From contig ML991781.1 in NCBI GenBank assembly GCA_010094025.1, positions 186,001 through 250,000 of the forward strand: a stretch of 64,000 nt of DNA, written 5' to 3'. The position numbers were made by a program, and so were the translations under genes. Positions 23,363 to 33,389 of the stretch are shown piece after piece; the first letter of the stretch is position 1; each line of letters starts with the position of its first letter. The notes below the pieces were generated by a model. That model was not told the origin of the DNA. It was given only the letters and a program-made list of their open reading frames with translations, and made no database searches. The stretch is from Viridothelium virens. Taxonomy: Eukaryota; Ascomycota; Dothideomycetes; Trypetheliales; Trypetheliaceae.

Positions 23363-24241
23363 ATGCCGTCTGTTCCGAGCAAAGGGTTCCCTATATTACG
23401 GATCCTACCTTGCAACCGGAAAAAGGAGCCTTCCATTTTCCGGCTCCCACCTGAGCTACGCATCTTGATCTACAAAGAATACCTGGAGTTGGAAGACGGT
23501 GATGATCTATTTGTCAGTAACATTCGATTTGGGATTATAGAGAAGAGGCATGACCACGATTGGACTGAGTGGTCCCGCCCAACCTCCAGTCCACCACATC
23601 GACGTCCTGCTATCCTCGCAACATCACGGCGTGTTCGTTCTGAAGTTCTCCCTATTCTCTTTGGGTCGAGGACCTGGTGTTTCCATAGTCAATTGCCCGC
23701 TCTGCACTTTCTTGCGCAGATCGGCGAAGGTCGTGACTATATCAGATCACTGCAATTCACCGGCATTGCTGTGGGATTGACCACCACGCTTTTGAGGCAG
23801 TGTCGAATGGAATCCTACTACTTGCCAAATCTACAACAAATCAAGCTGTGCTGGGAACCACAAGCTCTAGCGCCGGCGAAAGAGTTTCAGGAAGACTTTG
23901 AACAGAAAGACTTTGTATTCCGGGGTATGGAAGATTTTATGCGGGACTTTGTGATTAAGCCTCCGCGCTGGGCGTATGATGATGATTATAATGATGATGA
24001 TGATGATTACTGCATAGATGCAGTGGATTGGGCTATCTCAGGTCAGGGAATTTACGACTGGTTCGACTTTCTGATGACGATTAATGGCCATTTGTGGTGT
24101 ACATGGGGAAAGCTCGTTTTCTATCAATCTCAATCCGCTCCACCCTACCAGACTATGCTTGCAGAATCGGAACAAGAGAGATTTCTGAGGCGATGGAAAG
24201 AGCTCGAACCAGCCTATCTTTTGGAATATTCAAAGTGGTGA
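23363..24241 (+). CDS. F-box/2EXR-like hypothetical protein
   Basis: Single-exon 292-aa protein. Residues about 25-45 read FRLPPELRILIYKEYL, the LPxELRxxIY pattern at the start of F-box-like or 2EXR domains that are abundant in filamentous ascomycetes. A second family feature follows: AILATSRRVRSEVLPILFG (about 78-96), the usual conserved helix about 50 residues later, then W-F and LQF segments. A run of Asp residues (about 210-225) is encoded by a GAT repeat. Such proteins are expected to be substrate adaptors or repeat-type accessory proteins; the true role is unknown. It stands alone between two AT-rich, gene-poor stretches. Confidence 0.75.
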   Translation: MPSVPSKGFPILRILPCNRKKEPSIFRLPPELRILIYKEYLELEDGDDLFVSNIRFGIIEKRHDHDWTEWSRPTSSPPHRRPAILATSRRVRSEVLPILFGSRTWCFHSQLPALHFLAQIGEGRDYIRSLQFTGIAVGLTTTLLRQCRMESYYLPNLQQIKLCWEPQALAPAKEFQEDFEQKDFVFRGMEDFMRDFVIKPPRWAYDDDYNDDDDDYCIDAVDWAISGQGIYDWFDFLMTINGHLWCTWGKLVFYQSQSAPPYQTMLAESEQERFLRRWKELEPAYLLEYSKW

Positions 24242-25180
24242 AAGACTGGGTTGGATTAGAGCAAGCCTGCTACCGGTACCAATCAATATCAACTCGCGAA
24301 AATTGAAACTACCAAGTTGACTATTGGCGCATTGAAACCGCATAAGCTTGGCGCGGTGGTATTTTAGCTGGTGTAATATCTAAACCTGAATTTCTCTAAT
24401 TTGGTTTGGACAAAAGGGCTCTACGTCATAGTAGATTATTTCACCAAGCGCTCGACTAAGATCAGAGTACTAAAAACAACTTCCTATGTATAGTTTGCTA
24501 GGGCCGATGTCAGGCACTTTCTTAGGATGACCCTTTTCTTGCGATTTGGCTTCTAGCTGAAAGCTGCTGTGACTGAGGTAAAGCATCTTGTAGACATTGC
24601 CTATCTACTAGCGTAGTTCCGCGGACATGTAAAGCTGTCGGGTACAGAAATTGGTCCAGCTATCTTTCGGTTAGAAACGTCGGATATTGACTTTTCGAGC
24701 CTTCGGCAGAACAGAGTTTCTCCATGCTGTCCAATTCACAGGTCAGTAGCTGTGCCATTAAAGACCTAGAACTCTTCGACTAGAGTAACTGATAGAATAT
24801 CCATCTCCTGTCACTTTGCAGCATGAATAGAAAGTATGGTCCAGTCAATGTATAGTATCTTAGTTTGCCCCTGCCACCAACATCTAGCGGATATTCCACC
24901 TATGCTTACGTGGAAGGTATGAATGTAGATGCTGAGCAGCAGCTCTGGGGTTGAAGTATGCCCCTGAGGGAAAAAGGAAGCACAGTAGTTCACATAACAG
25001 CATCTTTAGATAAATCCATCAGGTATAGAGGAGAGGTAGGGCAATTTTCTTGAAGGACCCTCTGACCTCTCTCAAATTCACAATCACCATCGATTCTGAT
25101 AAGCGCATCAGTTGAGACTATTCCACTACTTGCGACCCGCTACGAATGGAAGTATGAATTCTGACAGGCCGGCGCAGTTT
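24242..25180. other. intergenic, nothing supportable
   Basis: AT-rich sequence with no motif-bearing frame. It lies between two genes converging on it (plus gene ending at 24241, minus locus ending at 25181). Confidence 0.4.
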
Positions 25181-26167
25181 TCATGCGGCTGGCTCTCGAC
25201 TCCACCATAGCCATGCGAGTGAGAGATCCGAAAGGAGTGATAGCTTCTTGATTGTATATAGGCAAATTGAACGTTTTATGAATTCGAATCGTGGCTGTAG
25301 CTTCAGATATGCATCAACGCTTTGTGTTGTCCAGGAAAAGTTATGTAGAATTGCTATATCGTTCGCATTTGGCAGGGTTATATTGATCCCAAAGTTATCC
25401 GTATTTGACGGGGACTTGACGAAAGTTAGGCGGCTGCAAATCTGACATGAGACGGATCCGGTCAGATAATTATAGTTCTTATCCCTTGGGGCTACAGCTA
25501 TCGAAGAAACCTTGAAAAGGACATTGTCGTGTTGTCCCGTTAAGGTAAGAGCAAGGTTACCACCATTGGCACCCATATTGCTTGGGCCTGCACCGTCAAG
25601 AATACTTCGAGCCCGCCGAACATCTCCAGCTTCTTGAGCCTGCATGAGCGCCGTTTCGGGATAGAGGGGAACACACATGGCTACTTGTTCCGGGTTGACT
25701 GGGTCCTCAGGATTACCTACAATAACGCACGCTTCTGTCTGGGCACATGAGACCCTAGTCTGGGTGTGGTATACTCCTTGACCTGCTGCTGCCATAGTTT
25801 GTTCCCCACAGTCGATTATATATGCCCTTGGGTCGCCTGCTTGGACGCAGAAAGAGTGGTCGAAGAAAGTGTCTTGGCCGTTGGAAGAAGAGCCGTGAAT
25901 TGGGGGCGGACAATCAGTCATACGCCTTGAAGCAAGTCTTTTTGAAGGTCTCGATCCGGCTGGCGCGGTATTATGGACTGTGAAGTTGAAACAGGCTGAT
26001 ATTCCAATATCATCTTCGTATTACTGAATATGATTCGTTTAGAGTTAGTATGATGTAAGCGGAGGCTACGCTTACATTGGTATAATATCTTGGGTGTTGT
26101 TCTCTCGAGCAGCCAAAGAGTTGGCCAGTGCAAGAATGATTGTATAGTAGATAGTCAAAGATTTCAT
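25181..26167 (-). CDS. secreted Cys-containing protein locus with unresolved exon junction
   Basis: I do not recognise the family. The first exon (26167-26076) starts with a good signal peptide (MKSLTIYYTIILALANSLAA) and ends at a consensus GTAAGC donor. A TATAAATA box lies about 80 nt upstream. The main frame, open from about 26020 down to 25181, contains CFNFTVHN, several spaced cysteines (FCVQAGDP, VSCAQTEACVIVG, MCVP, SCQICS) and possible N-glycosylation sites, which suits an extracellular protein. The two parts do not join in frame: the donor is phase 2, while every AG that keeps the main frame open needs phase 1 or gives a stop. Either the gene carries a small frame-shifting change, or the splice pattern is unusual, or the sequence has an error. 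Product calls should stop at secreted, unknown. Confidence 0.5.
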
Positions 26168-26244
26168 GTCAGAAATTTCGGTATGTAAGATTGGATATCC
26201 GGATATTGTTTAGTGTATGGGTAGAGACAAAGCCGTGTTGATCA

Positions 26245-26252
26245 TATTTATA
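26245..26252 (-). promoter_or_regulatory. TATA box
   Basis: TATAAATA on the minus strand, about 78-85 nt upstream of the signal-peptide ATG at 26167. The position suits a fungal TATA element and supports that ATG as a real or formerly real start. Confidence 0.5.
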
Positions 26253-26448
26253 ATTCGGTGTCACTGTAACACCCGAATTGTGTAATCTTGTTTCGGCATT
26301 ACCTGCATCAAAATCACATCCATTATCATCCCAGGGTAACTGAAGGTATTAACGTAACATTTGTGTTTGAATACATGCTTCTCAAAGTCATGGCTCGATC
26401 TTGTGGCTGAAAGACGACTTCGCGTGATAGTTGACCTTCTTGCAAGCT

Positions 26449-27508
26449 CTACAGCCTCTGCAGCCACGCACAGTAGAAGGTTCTTGCAAAAATCTCCATG
26501 TCGTCAACATCCGCGCTGGAGACCGCCTGTAGATAAGGATTGAGAGCAAGTGGGGCGGTCGTGACTCGTGAGCTGGTAAGGATTCTGACGGTCATGAAGT
26601 AACTTTGCTGGGACGTAGAGAGTATAAATCCAGAAAGATAGAGATGTAGGGCATTGTTAAAACAATTTTCTAATCCATTGGCCCAGACGTGAGACAAGGC
26701 AATGAGCAAGTCGCTGATGCTGGATGCTCGAAGTCGAACCTAGCTCGTTCGGTATATTTAGTTACAAGCAAACTCAGTTATTAGCAGGTCTCCAACATCA
26801 GAAATGGGTAGAATTAATTTAGAGAAGCAGGCAGGCGCATTTGGGCGGTGTATGCGTAAGCGCATGCTGTTGCTGCTCAATTTGTGTGGCCAAACACGTC
26901 TGCTCTGAATACTCGAAGTGGTCGGAATCCTTTTCGAAGCTTCATTGTAGACATATAATGAAACAGTCCAACATAGTCAACAGTCGGGGTAAGATAAGCC
27001 AGATCACTTCGGCATCGATCATTCTCTCGCAATGCTTCCAGAAGAGATCCTCCAGCGTCAAATTTGCCGCTCTTAGGAGCAAGTGTCCATGGCTGGAATG
27101 GATGATTGTATCCGACTATATGTCATGTAAAAATATCGACACTACGAATATTCTTGAGAGAATGGTAGACACATTCGGCAAGAGCAGTAATGGCGAGTAG
27201 TGTGGTTGAAATTGACAATTGTGGGTTGCAAAGCGCGACGTTTGCTGCAATCTGTCGCGCTGTACGGGTGCTTTCGTCGACTTCCAGCAATCTTTTCTTC
27301 TGCCCCGACTGTCGAAGAATTTGGTGACGGGTTTGAGACCATGACTTCAAGTCACACAGACTATAGTCATGTGCCGCATCCTCATCACAGTTACAGAACT
27401 TAGTGTAGGGCTTAGCTCGATTAAGGAGTACGAGTGAGGACTGTGAGGTGAATGTAGCGACAACGTTTAGAGTGATATTCAAGTAGACTCAAAACTTACC
27501 AAAGCCAT
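26449..27508 (-). pseudogene. fossil HET-domain (heterokaryon-incompatibility) gene
   Basis: Minus-strand pieces match, in order, one class of long ascomycete HET proteins: a start near 27508, a segment with TRHQILRQ and KKRLLEVDESTRTARQIA, then LAECVYHSLKNIR. Next comes a Cys/His piece reading QTCLATQIEQQQHALTHTPP and KCAC, and then ALSHVWANGLEN, the opening signature of the HET domain. The order and spacing suit the family, but the pieces lie in different frames and the expected WLDTLCCP region and the downstream part are not found. It is broken by several changes and truncated. An intact HET gene of a different class lies 7.3 kb away at 34803. Confidence 0.65.
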
Positions 27509-27687
27509 CGCGACAGGGAGACACTTCTTTTGTCCGCCAGATTCTACTTTTCCCATTCAGTAAATACTTTGTGAGCCAGAACGCACCTGTCTTTAGGTCA
27601 GCGCCGAAGCAATACCAACACGAGGTGAACTTCATGATGGTGCTGGAAGGGCTATAAATTACACACGACTGACGACGACGTCAGAAG

Positions 27688-28194
27688 ATGGCCAGAAGAA
27701 GGAAAAGCAAGATTCGGTATACAGGATTCGCGCCAATCTTAGGGCATCCAGCGCTGAAATTCCAAAAAAAGGAGCCTTTGCGCGGATTTCTTGTCTTTCC
27801 TGCAGAGCTGCGCCAGCGCATCCTCTTTGATAGCTTCGACGAAAGGTCGCTCGAAACAAAGCAGAACCTCATGAAGCGTGTCGCAGACCTCTCCACAGTC
27901 CACAGCATCATCCGCCAAGACATGGACTGGGTGCGGGAGCGCTGGCTTTCCGAATGGAAAAGATTGGTGGGACAACGAGAACTTCTTGCACAAAAGGCCG
28001 CACAAAATTGGATGACTCAAATGAACACAACCGCGCCTGCCCGGTCTTTGTTCCAACAACCACTGACTCCACAGCGACTTGGAAGAAGACCTTGTAAGAA
28101 TTGTCGCAACGCATGGAAGGAGGGTGGCCGGTGGGGGTCAAGGCTACTGTGCAAAAATTGCACGAAATACTTCAGCCAGAGAGGACAGTACTGA
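27688..28194 (+). CDS. small F-box-like protein with C-terminal CxxC...CxxC motif
   Basis: Single-exon 168-aa protein, family not recognised. A basic start (MARRRKSKIRY) is followed by FLVFPAELRQRILFDSF at about residues 34-50, again the LPxELRxxI pattern of F-box-like motifs. After a helical middle part, the C terminus carries CKNC and CKNC 19 residues apart within a basic stretch (about 137-160), which could bind one zinc as a small ribbon or knuckle. The frame is clean and its codon use resembles neighbours. It could be a short adaptor or a nucleic-acid-binding protein; neither is proven. Confidence 0.6.
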   Translation: MARRRKSKIRYTGFAPILGHPALKFQKKEPLRGFLVFPAELRQRILFDSFDERSLETKQNLMKRVADLSTVHSIIRQDMDWVRERWLSEWKRLVGQRELLAQKAAQNWMTQMNTTAPARSLFQQPLTPQRLGRRPCKNCRNAWKEGGRWGSRLLCKNCTKYFSQRGQY

Positions 28195-28961
28195 AGGCGA
28201 GCATCGACACGAGAAAACTTAAGCGGGTCTTCTCAGACGCTGTAAGGTGAGCGTAGATAGCCATGTGATTTGTCCAATGTCTGCTGATAGCACAAAAAGC
28301 CTTAGCTTGGTAAAAGATCCGTGGAGAATATTGGGCCAGGAAAATGGGGAGGACAAAGAAAGGGGAATCTGATTCGCCGAGGCTCAATCAACGAATTTCT
28401 CCAACCTGCATGCCTGCTCTGAATGACCTCACCTTCCGGCTCGGCTGGCTGACATACGAACAATCTGGCTTTCGTAACATTGTTGTCAAACCTTAGTACC
28501 ACTTTCATCTCAATATGAGCGTGTCTTCGCTTGGCTACTCTATCCTCTGACCACTGCCGCAGGTGCTGACCTGGATGGGTACAAACTAAGGCTCTCTGGT
28601 TGCCGTCAAAGACGCGACTTCCTGGGCGTCGCTATGCTGGAGGTCTCTAGGAGAGCTTGGAACAGAACAAAGATCGTGACTTCTTCTTTATCTCTGAAGC
28701 GCCATGCACTAGGCTACTACTATCCTGCGAGCATTCCAATTTCCTGTCCTGCAGTCGCCTCATTGTTGATTACATCCTGAAAGAAATGATAAGATCAAAG
28801 ACCTTATCAATAACAGCTCCTCTCATCATGGTAAATAAGTAACTTATATGTCGAACAAGTGCTGTAAAAGGCGTCATATTCTCACCGCACCTCTCCCAAC
28901 AAATCTCAATGCAAAAAATCTACTGGTCCACTCCAATTACTTCATCGTGCTAGAATCCGAG

Positions 28962-29594
28962 ATGTATACCTTGCCCTTCTTCGCTGCTCTTCTTCCGCTT
29001 GGCAGCAATGCACTGCCGGCAGTGCAAAACAAGGATGCTGAACCCTCTTTAGCAGTCCTGACTAACTCTACTGCCTCATTCATCACCAGTTACGTGTGCA
29101 TCAATCACGCCCTCAGTGAGCGCGATGTTCCTGCTGAGCCACAATTGGTAACATCCGAGCCCTCACTTTTCACTAACGTTTACTGGGCTATCACAACAGA
29201 TAATCCACCAAAGCCTTCGCTCCAACCGCAACCGCAACCGCAACCGCCACCGCCACCGCCAGCGTCCAAGAGCTCTGCTCATTCTTCCCCCAGCCCAGGC
29301 TTCGCCCCTGGTCATCCGCACCGTGGTAACCCTCCGTACGACCATCGACCCCCTCGACCGAGCGATCCAGCTCCTTTGACTCATCTACCATCCCTACCAC
29401 CTCTACCTCCCGCGAGTCATCCACCACCTCTATCTCCTGCGTGTCATCCTCCACCTCCACCTACGAATCACCCACCACCTCCTCCTCCTACGAGTCGCTC
29501 TCTACTTCCCGAAATAACCACTGCACCGCCTGGTATTACCATTAGTCCGTATACTCCAGCGTCCACCTTATCCTTCAGACCCATGACCCCTTAA
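28962..29594 (+). CDS. Pro-rich secreted protein, hypothetical
   Basis: From the ATG at 28962 the frame gives 210 aa. Residues 1-19 look like a signal peptide (MYTLPFFAALLPLGSNALP). After about 70 ordinary residues the protein becomes Pro-rich with Gln-Pro and Pro runs encoded by a CAACCG/CCACCG hexamer repeat at 29225-29268, then repeats of HPPPL/HPPPP type. An in-frame ATG at 28848 would hide the signal peptide, so the later start is preferred. From about 29390 another frame is Ser/Thr-rich (STSTYESPTTSSS-like), which is also typical of fungal wall proteins, so an unseen splice could switch frames. Family unknown; the model is tentative. Confidence 0.4.
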   Translation: MYTLPFFAALLPLGSNALPAVQNKDAEPSLAVLTNSTASFITSYVCINHALSERDVPAEPQLVTSEPSLFTNVYWAITTDNPPKPSLQPQPQPQPPPPPPASKSSAHSSPSPGFAPGHPHRGNPPYDHRPPRPSDPAPLTHLPSLPPLPPASHPPPLSPACHPPPPPTNHPPPPPPTSRSLLPEITTAPPGITISPYTPASTLSFRPMTP

Positions 29595-30642
29595 GTCTAC
29601 CATATCCGGATTTCCTACAAAGTCCAAAACTCCACTCGAGATCCAGAGCTCGTTTCATGGATACATCATGATAGTTGACTAGTCCTTCGATATCTGTAGA
29701 AAACAAAATTCTCCATGTCAACCTAAGCAGTCTGGCTGGTCTGCTTGCTCGTACTCGTCTCAATGTCCGCTCCAATATCTTCTATTGTACATAGTTTTTT
29801 GCAGTACGGATCCGATAAGCTTGAGAGATCCAAGACAATTGAGGTTTGCTGCTTCATTCTTCTTGTGCATTTTGGTACATGCTATCTGAATGGTAAGATC
29901 TTGATTGTGCAAAGAAGCTTAGTACACTTTTGCGATATAAGCGAGACTGGGATCTATGCACTTCCTTCTTAACAACATAGTAAGGCCATCAATTTGAAGA
30001 CCAAAACTAATAATTTTCTGCTGATCTACCAGTTTACCTAAGTTTGCTGATGCATTTGTCGTTTTACTAGAGCGTTGCTTGCCGATACACGAACTTTCGT
30101 CAACTTTCCATATCTTCATTATTACCGCCCAGTCACAGCAGTCGAGTTAGAATAGGAAAGTACAATCGGGATTAGATTGAACCTTGGAACAGAAAAGATG
30201 CTAATCGTCTTTTCTTCAGGCTCTTGATGGCAACGTACGGTGGTACGACTTCCATCCCCGCAAGCCGCTCATCGACCTTCCTGAACGGGCTTGAAGCTGC
30301 AGCACCCCACTAAGATACTTTAGTTCGTCTTTACAATTTTCTTGACTTATCCTGTCAAAGACCTGATAACGGTTATACCGGCTTTCTTTGACCAACCTCA
30401 CGATGATCTACCGAAGGTAGCTCACCAAGCTTCCGATCGTATCGACTGGAGTATAAAATGTACATTTCATGAGGGTAGTCAAAGCCTGCCTAGAGAAGTA
30501 GTCGATTTCTGAATCTTACTGTTTTCTCTTTGACGTTTTGGTAAAGCTTTTCCAAGAAGAAGCTCTCGTCTACCTCACTTTCCACTGCAATTCCTTTCTC
30601 TTTTCTCTTCCACATCAAGCACTTGAAAGATTTAACTCCGTC
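29595..30642. other. intergenic, promoter of the isochorismatase-family gene
   Basis: No gene is supportable. The last 100 bases are CT-rich (TTTCTCTTTTCTCTTCC-like), a usual fungal leader composition. Confidence 0.45.
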
Positions 30643-31622
30643 ATGCGCCTTTTCGTAACTATGCAAGCCATACTGGCTTCGCTCTCCCTCTCCACCAGCC
30701 AACTTATCGACACCTCCAACTCCATCACCGCCATCGTCGGCATCAACAGCCAAAACACCTCCATCCTCGGCAACTACTACAACTACTGGTCCATCCAAAA
30801 CAACGACACCGTCTTCGACCTCACCCGCTCCGACCGCCTCCCGACCACCTCCCCAAAAACCATCCCCATGTCCGGATCCCGCCCCACCGCCATCATCGAG
30901 CCCTCCCGCTCCGCCCTCGTCATCATCGACATGCAGAACTTCTTCCTGCACCCAGCCCTCTCCCCCGCCGCCACCGCCGGCCGCACCGCCGTCACCCCGA
31001 CCGTCAACCTGATCCAGGGCTTCCGCGCCGCCGGCATGAAGGTGCTCTGGACGAACTGGGGCCTCGACAACTTCGACCTGCTGACCATCCCGCCGAGCTT
31101 CCTCGCGGGGTTCTCCTCCGACGACTCCGCCGCCACCACCTTCGGCTCCGACATGGGGCTTGTGCCCGGCACGAACATTTCCGCGGGCAGGAAGCTCTGG
31201 CGTAGGAGCTGGAATGCGCAGCCGTATGGGCCGTTGTATCCGCTGCAGACGGAGGGGGTGGCGGCGGGGACGGATTTCTACTTTAATAAGAATCGGTTGA
31301 GCGGGTTGTGGGGGGCGCAGACGCCGCTGGGATTGTGGCTGCAGGAGAATGAGATTACGACGTTGTTCTTTGGCGGGGTGAATGCAGATCAGTGTGTCTG
31401 GGGGACGTTTTTGGATGCGTATTACAAGGGATTTGACGTGGTGTATGTGGAGGATATTTCGGCAACGGAGAGTCCAGAGTATGCAACGCAGATGGTGAAG
31501 TATAATGCTGATTGTAAGTGTAAAGTCTTCCTCTTCAAAATACGACCGCTAATATGTACTCTTAAATCACAGTGGATGGTTTCTTGACCAACTCGACCGC
31601 CATTTTGAACGCTATCAAATAA
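30643..31622 (+). CDS. isochorismatase-family cysteine hydrolase
   Basis: Exons 30643-31513 and 31573-31622 give 306 aa; the small last exon (LDGFLTNSTAILNAIK) was found by phase. The fold is the isochorismatase-like alpha/beta hydrolase with the Asp-Lys-Cys triad: Asp96 in VIIDMQNFF, Lys216 in FNKNRLSG and Cys251 in GVNADQCVWG, followed by GFDVVYVED. Members hydrolyse isochorismate, nicotinamide or other amides and are otherwise uncharacterised. Residues 1-20 (MRLFVTMQAILASLSLSTSQ) could be a signal peptide, followed by about 70 residues with N-glycosylation sites, so an extracellular enzyme is possible. The coding strand is C-rich up to about 31180 and abruptly G-rich afterwards. Confidence 0.88.
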
Positions 31623-31762
31623 TGCTGTCTAACTTTCCCAATGCCAGAATAGAAACGCGCTCTTTCGTAAGATCAGAAGATATTATGTTGTTCTGTGAGG
31701 TCTGTCAACTTCTTGCTGTGCTTGATTACAGTGACGATCCTCCCTTGCTGATTTGATGACCC

Positions 31763-33389
31763 CTACTCGTCATCCTCATCTTTGTCTTTCTTCTCGTCGT
31801 TCTTTTTCCTTTCTTTCTTTCGGCCCTCTCGTAGTGCCTCCTTCACTACCTCTCCCTTTGGCTTCTCCCCATTCTCCGAATCTCCACCGGCCACGCCAAC
31901 ATCTTCATCCATACTTTCATCCCACTCGACATCATATTCTCCCGCAACTTGCTTGATCTCCCTCCTCAGCGCGTTCCCTTCCTCAACAGCCGTTGTCCAC
32001 TTACTCAGGTCAAACCCCTTGGACTCATACAACTTCTGCTGCCGTCTGGAAATTGTAATGTTCATGGCCGACCGATACGACACCTCCCGATTATGATACA
32101 AGAACCAAACATAACCCCCCATAATCGTCGACAAGCTCACGAGGTACGTCACGGGCTCCATCACATCCCACCCCAGACTCGTCTGAAACGTCAGCAAATA
32201 CACCACCCCCCACCACGCGGCGAGGATGCCGAGCCCGCCAAACGCCATGCGCTGCGCACTCCGATGCGCCAGCTCGTCGCACGCCTGCTTGATCGTCGCC
32301 ATCGACGCAATCTCCCGACTCTTCTTGCGCAGCCGCGTGCGCAGATAGAACGTACGATCCAAGAAGCTGGGGACGCCGACCAGGATCTCGCGCGGGGCGC
32401 CCTCGATCGCGACTGCGAACTCTTTGCCGCGCGCCGCGTCGCGGATGAAGTCGCCGACCTCGGTGCTGCTCGACCAGCGCACGAAGTGCCGGTGCGGATC
32501 CGTGGTGTTATTGTCAGTGGAGGGGCGCTGCAGGGCTGAGGCTTGGGTGGGCGATTTGGGGTTGAGTTTGCCGGTCTTGGCGACTTGGCCTCCGATGCGC
32601 GTTTCGTCTGGGTTTTCAAGATCGTCTTCGTCCTTGCGTAACCGGTTGCGTTTACTGACTGATTCTGCCTCTTCGGCGACCTCTTCGGGGATTTTAGGCT
32701 CCAGGCTGTCCTGTGTGTTGTCTTCGGCGCGGAAATGGACGTTTGGTATCTGGTCGGTATCCTTGCCCTTCTTATCTTTTACCCGGATCGTAGGAAGCTC
32801 GGATTGAATCAATCTTTCGAGGTATGAGAGCGGTTGCTGAGGGTGAACAAGGAGGGCAAGAGGTTCGACGGACTTGCGGTCGGTGTTTTGGTCGGAAGTA
32901 GTGAGTGGAAGGATAAGTTTAAGCATACGAGATGGAGTAGTCAGGAGTTTCCCTAAAAACATATCATCAGTTGTCGTGGTTTTCAGTAGATCTCCTCGTG
33001 GAAGCATTACCTTTAGTCATAGCTCCAGCGCTTCGTTGCTTCTTTACTGGCGGCTCATCACTGCCATCTCGATGCCAAGGTGTCCGAATCTGCTTGTCCT
33101 TGCTCTCAGCGACTAGCCGATCATAATGCTGAATCTCTTCTTTTCCGACATCATGGTTGAGCTCTGAGGCCGGCTGTGAGTACGAGCTGACGCTGCCACT
33201 TTCCCGTTGAGGCACAGGGTTCTTGATTTGTACGAGTCGGCGAGCAGAGGACTGAAAGCATCGAGGCCGTCGACTTGCTTGCTGCGAACAGAGAATAGGG
33301 TCGCAAGAGCGTTTTCGTATCGAGAAGTTCGAAACTCGCGAGAGCCGAGGAGCTATGAACGCTACGTTAATCCAGAGCCGTTGCTCCAT
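31763..33389 (-). CDS. MCU: mitochondrial calcium uniporter pore subunit (MCU)
   Basis: Pore-forming subunit of the Ca2+ channel in the inner mitochondrial membrane. Exons 33389-33011 and 32952-31763 give 522 aa, with junction TKG|KLLTTP. The N terminus is basic and Arg/Ser-rich, as for a matrix presequence. The MCU core has a coiled coil (about 325-355, ATIKQACDELAHRSAQR), TM1 (FGGLGILAAWWGVVYLLTF), the selectivity-filter loop WDVMEP at about 388-393 (Asp and Glu ring residues present), TM2 (VTYLVSLSTIMGGYVWFLY), then a second coiled coil and a Lys/Glu/Asp-rich tail. Filamentous fungi have MCU without EMRE in most species; I see no MICU or EMRE gene here. It converges tail to tail with the isochorismatase-family gene, 140 nt apart. 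Confidence 0.95.
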
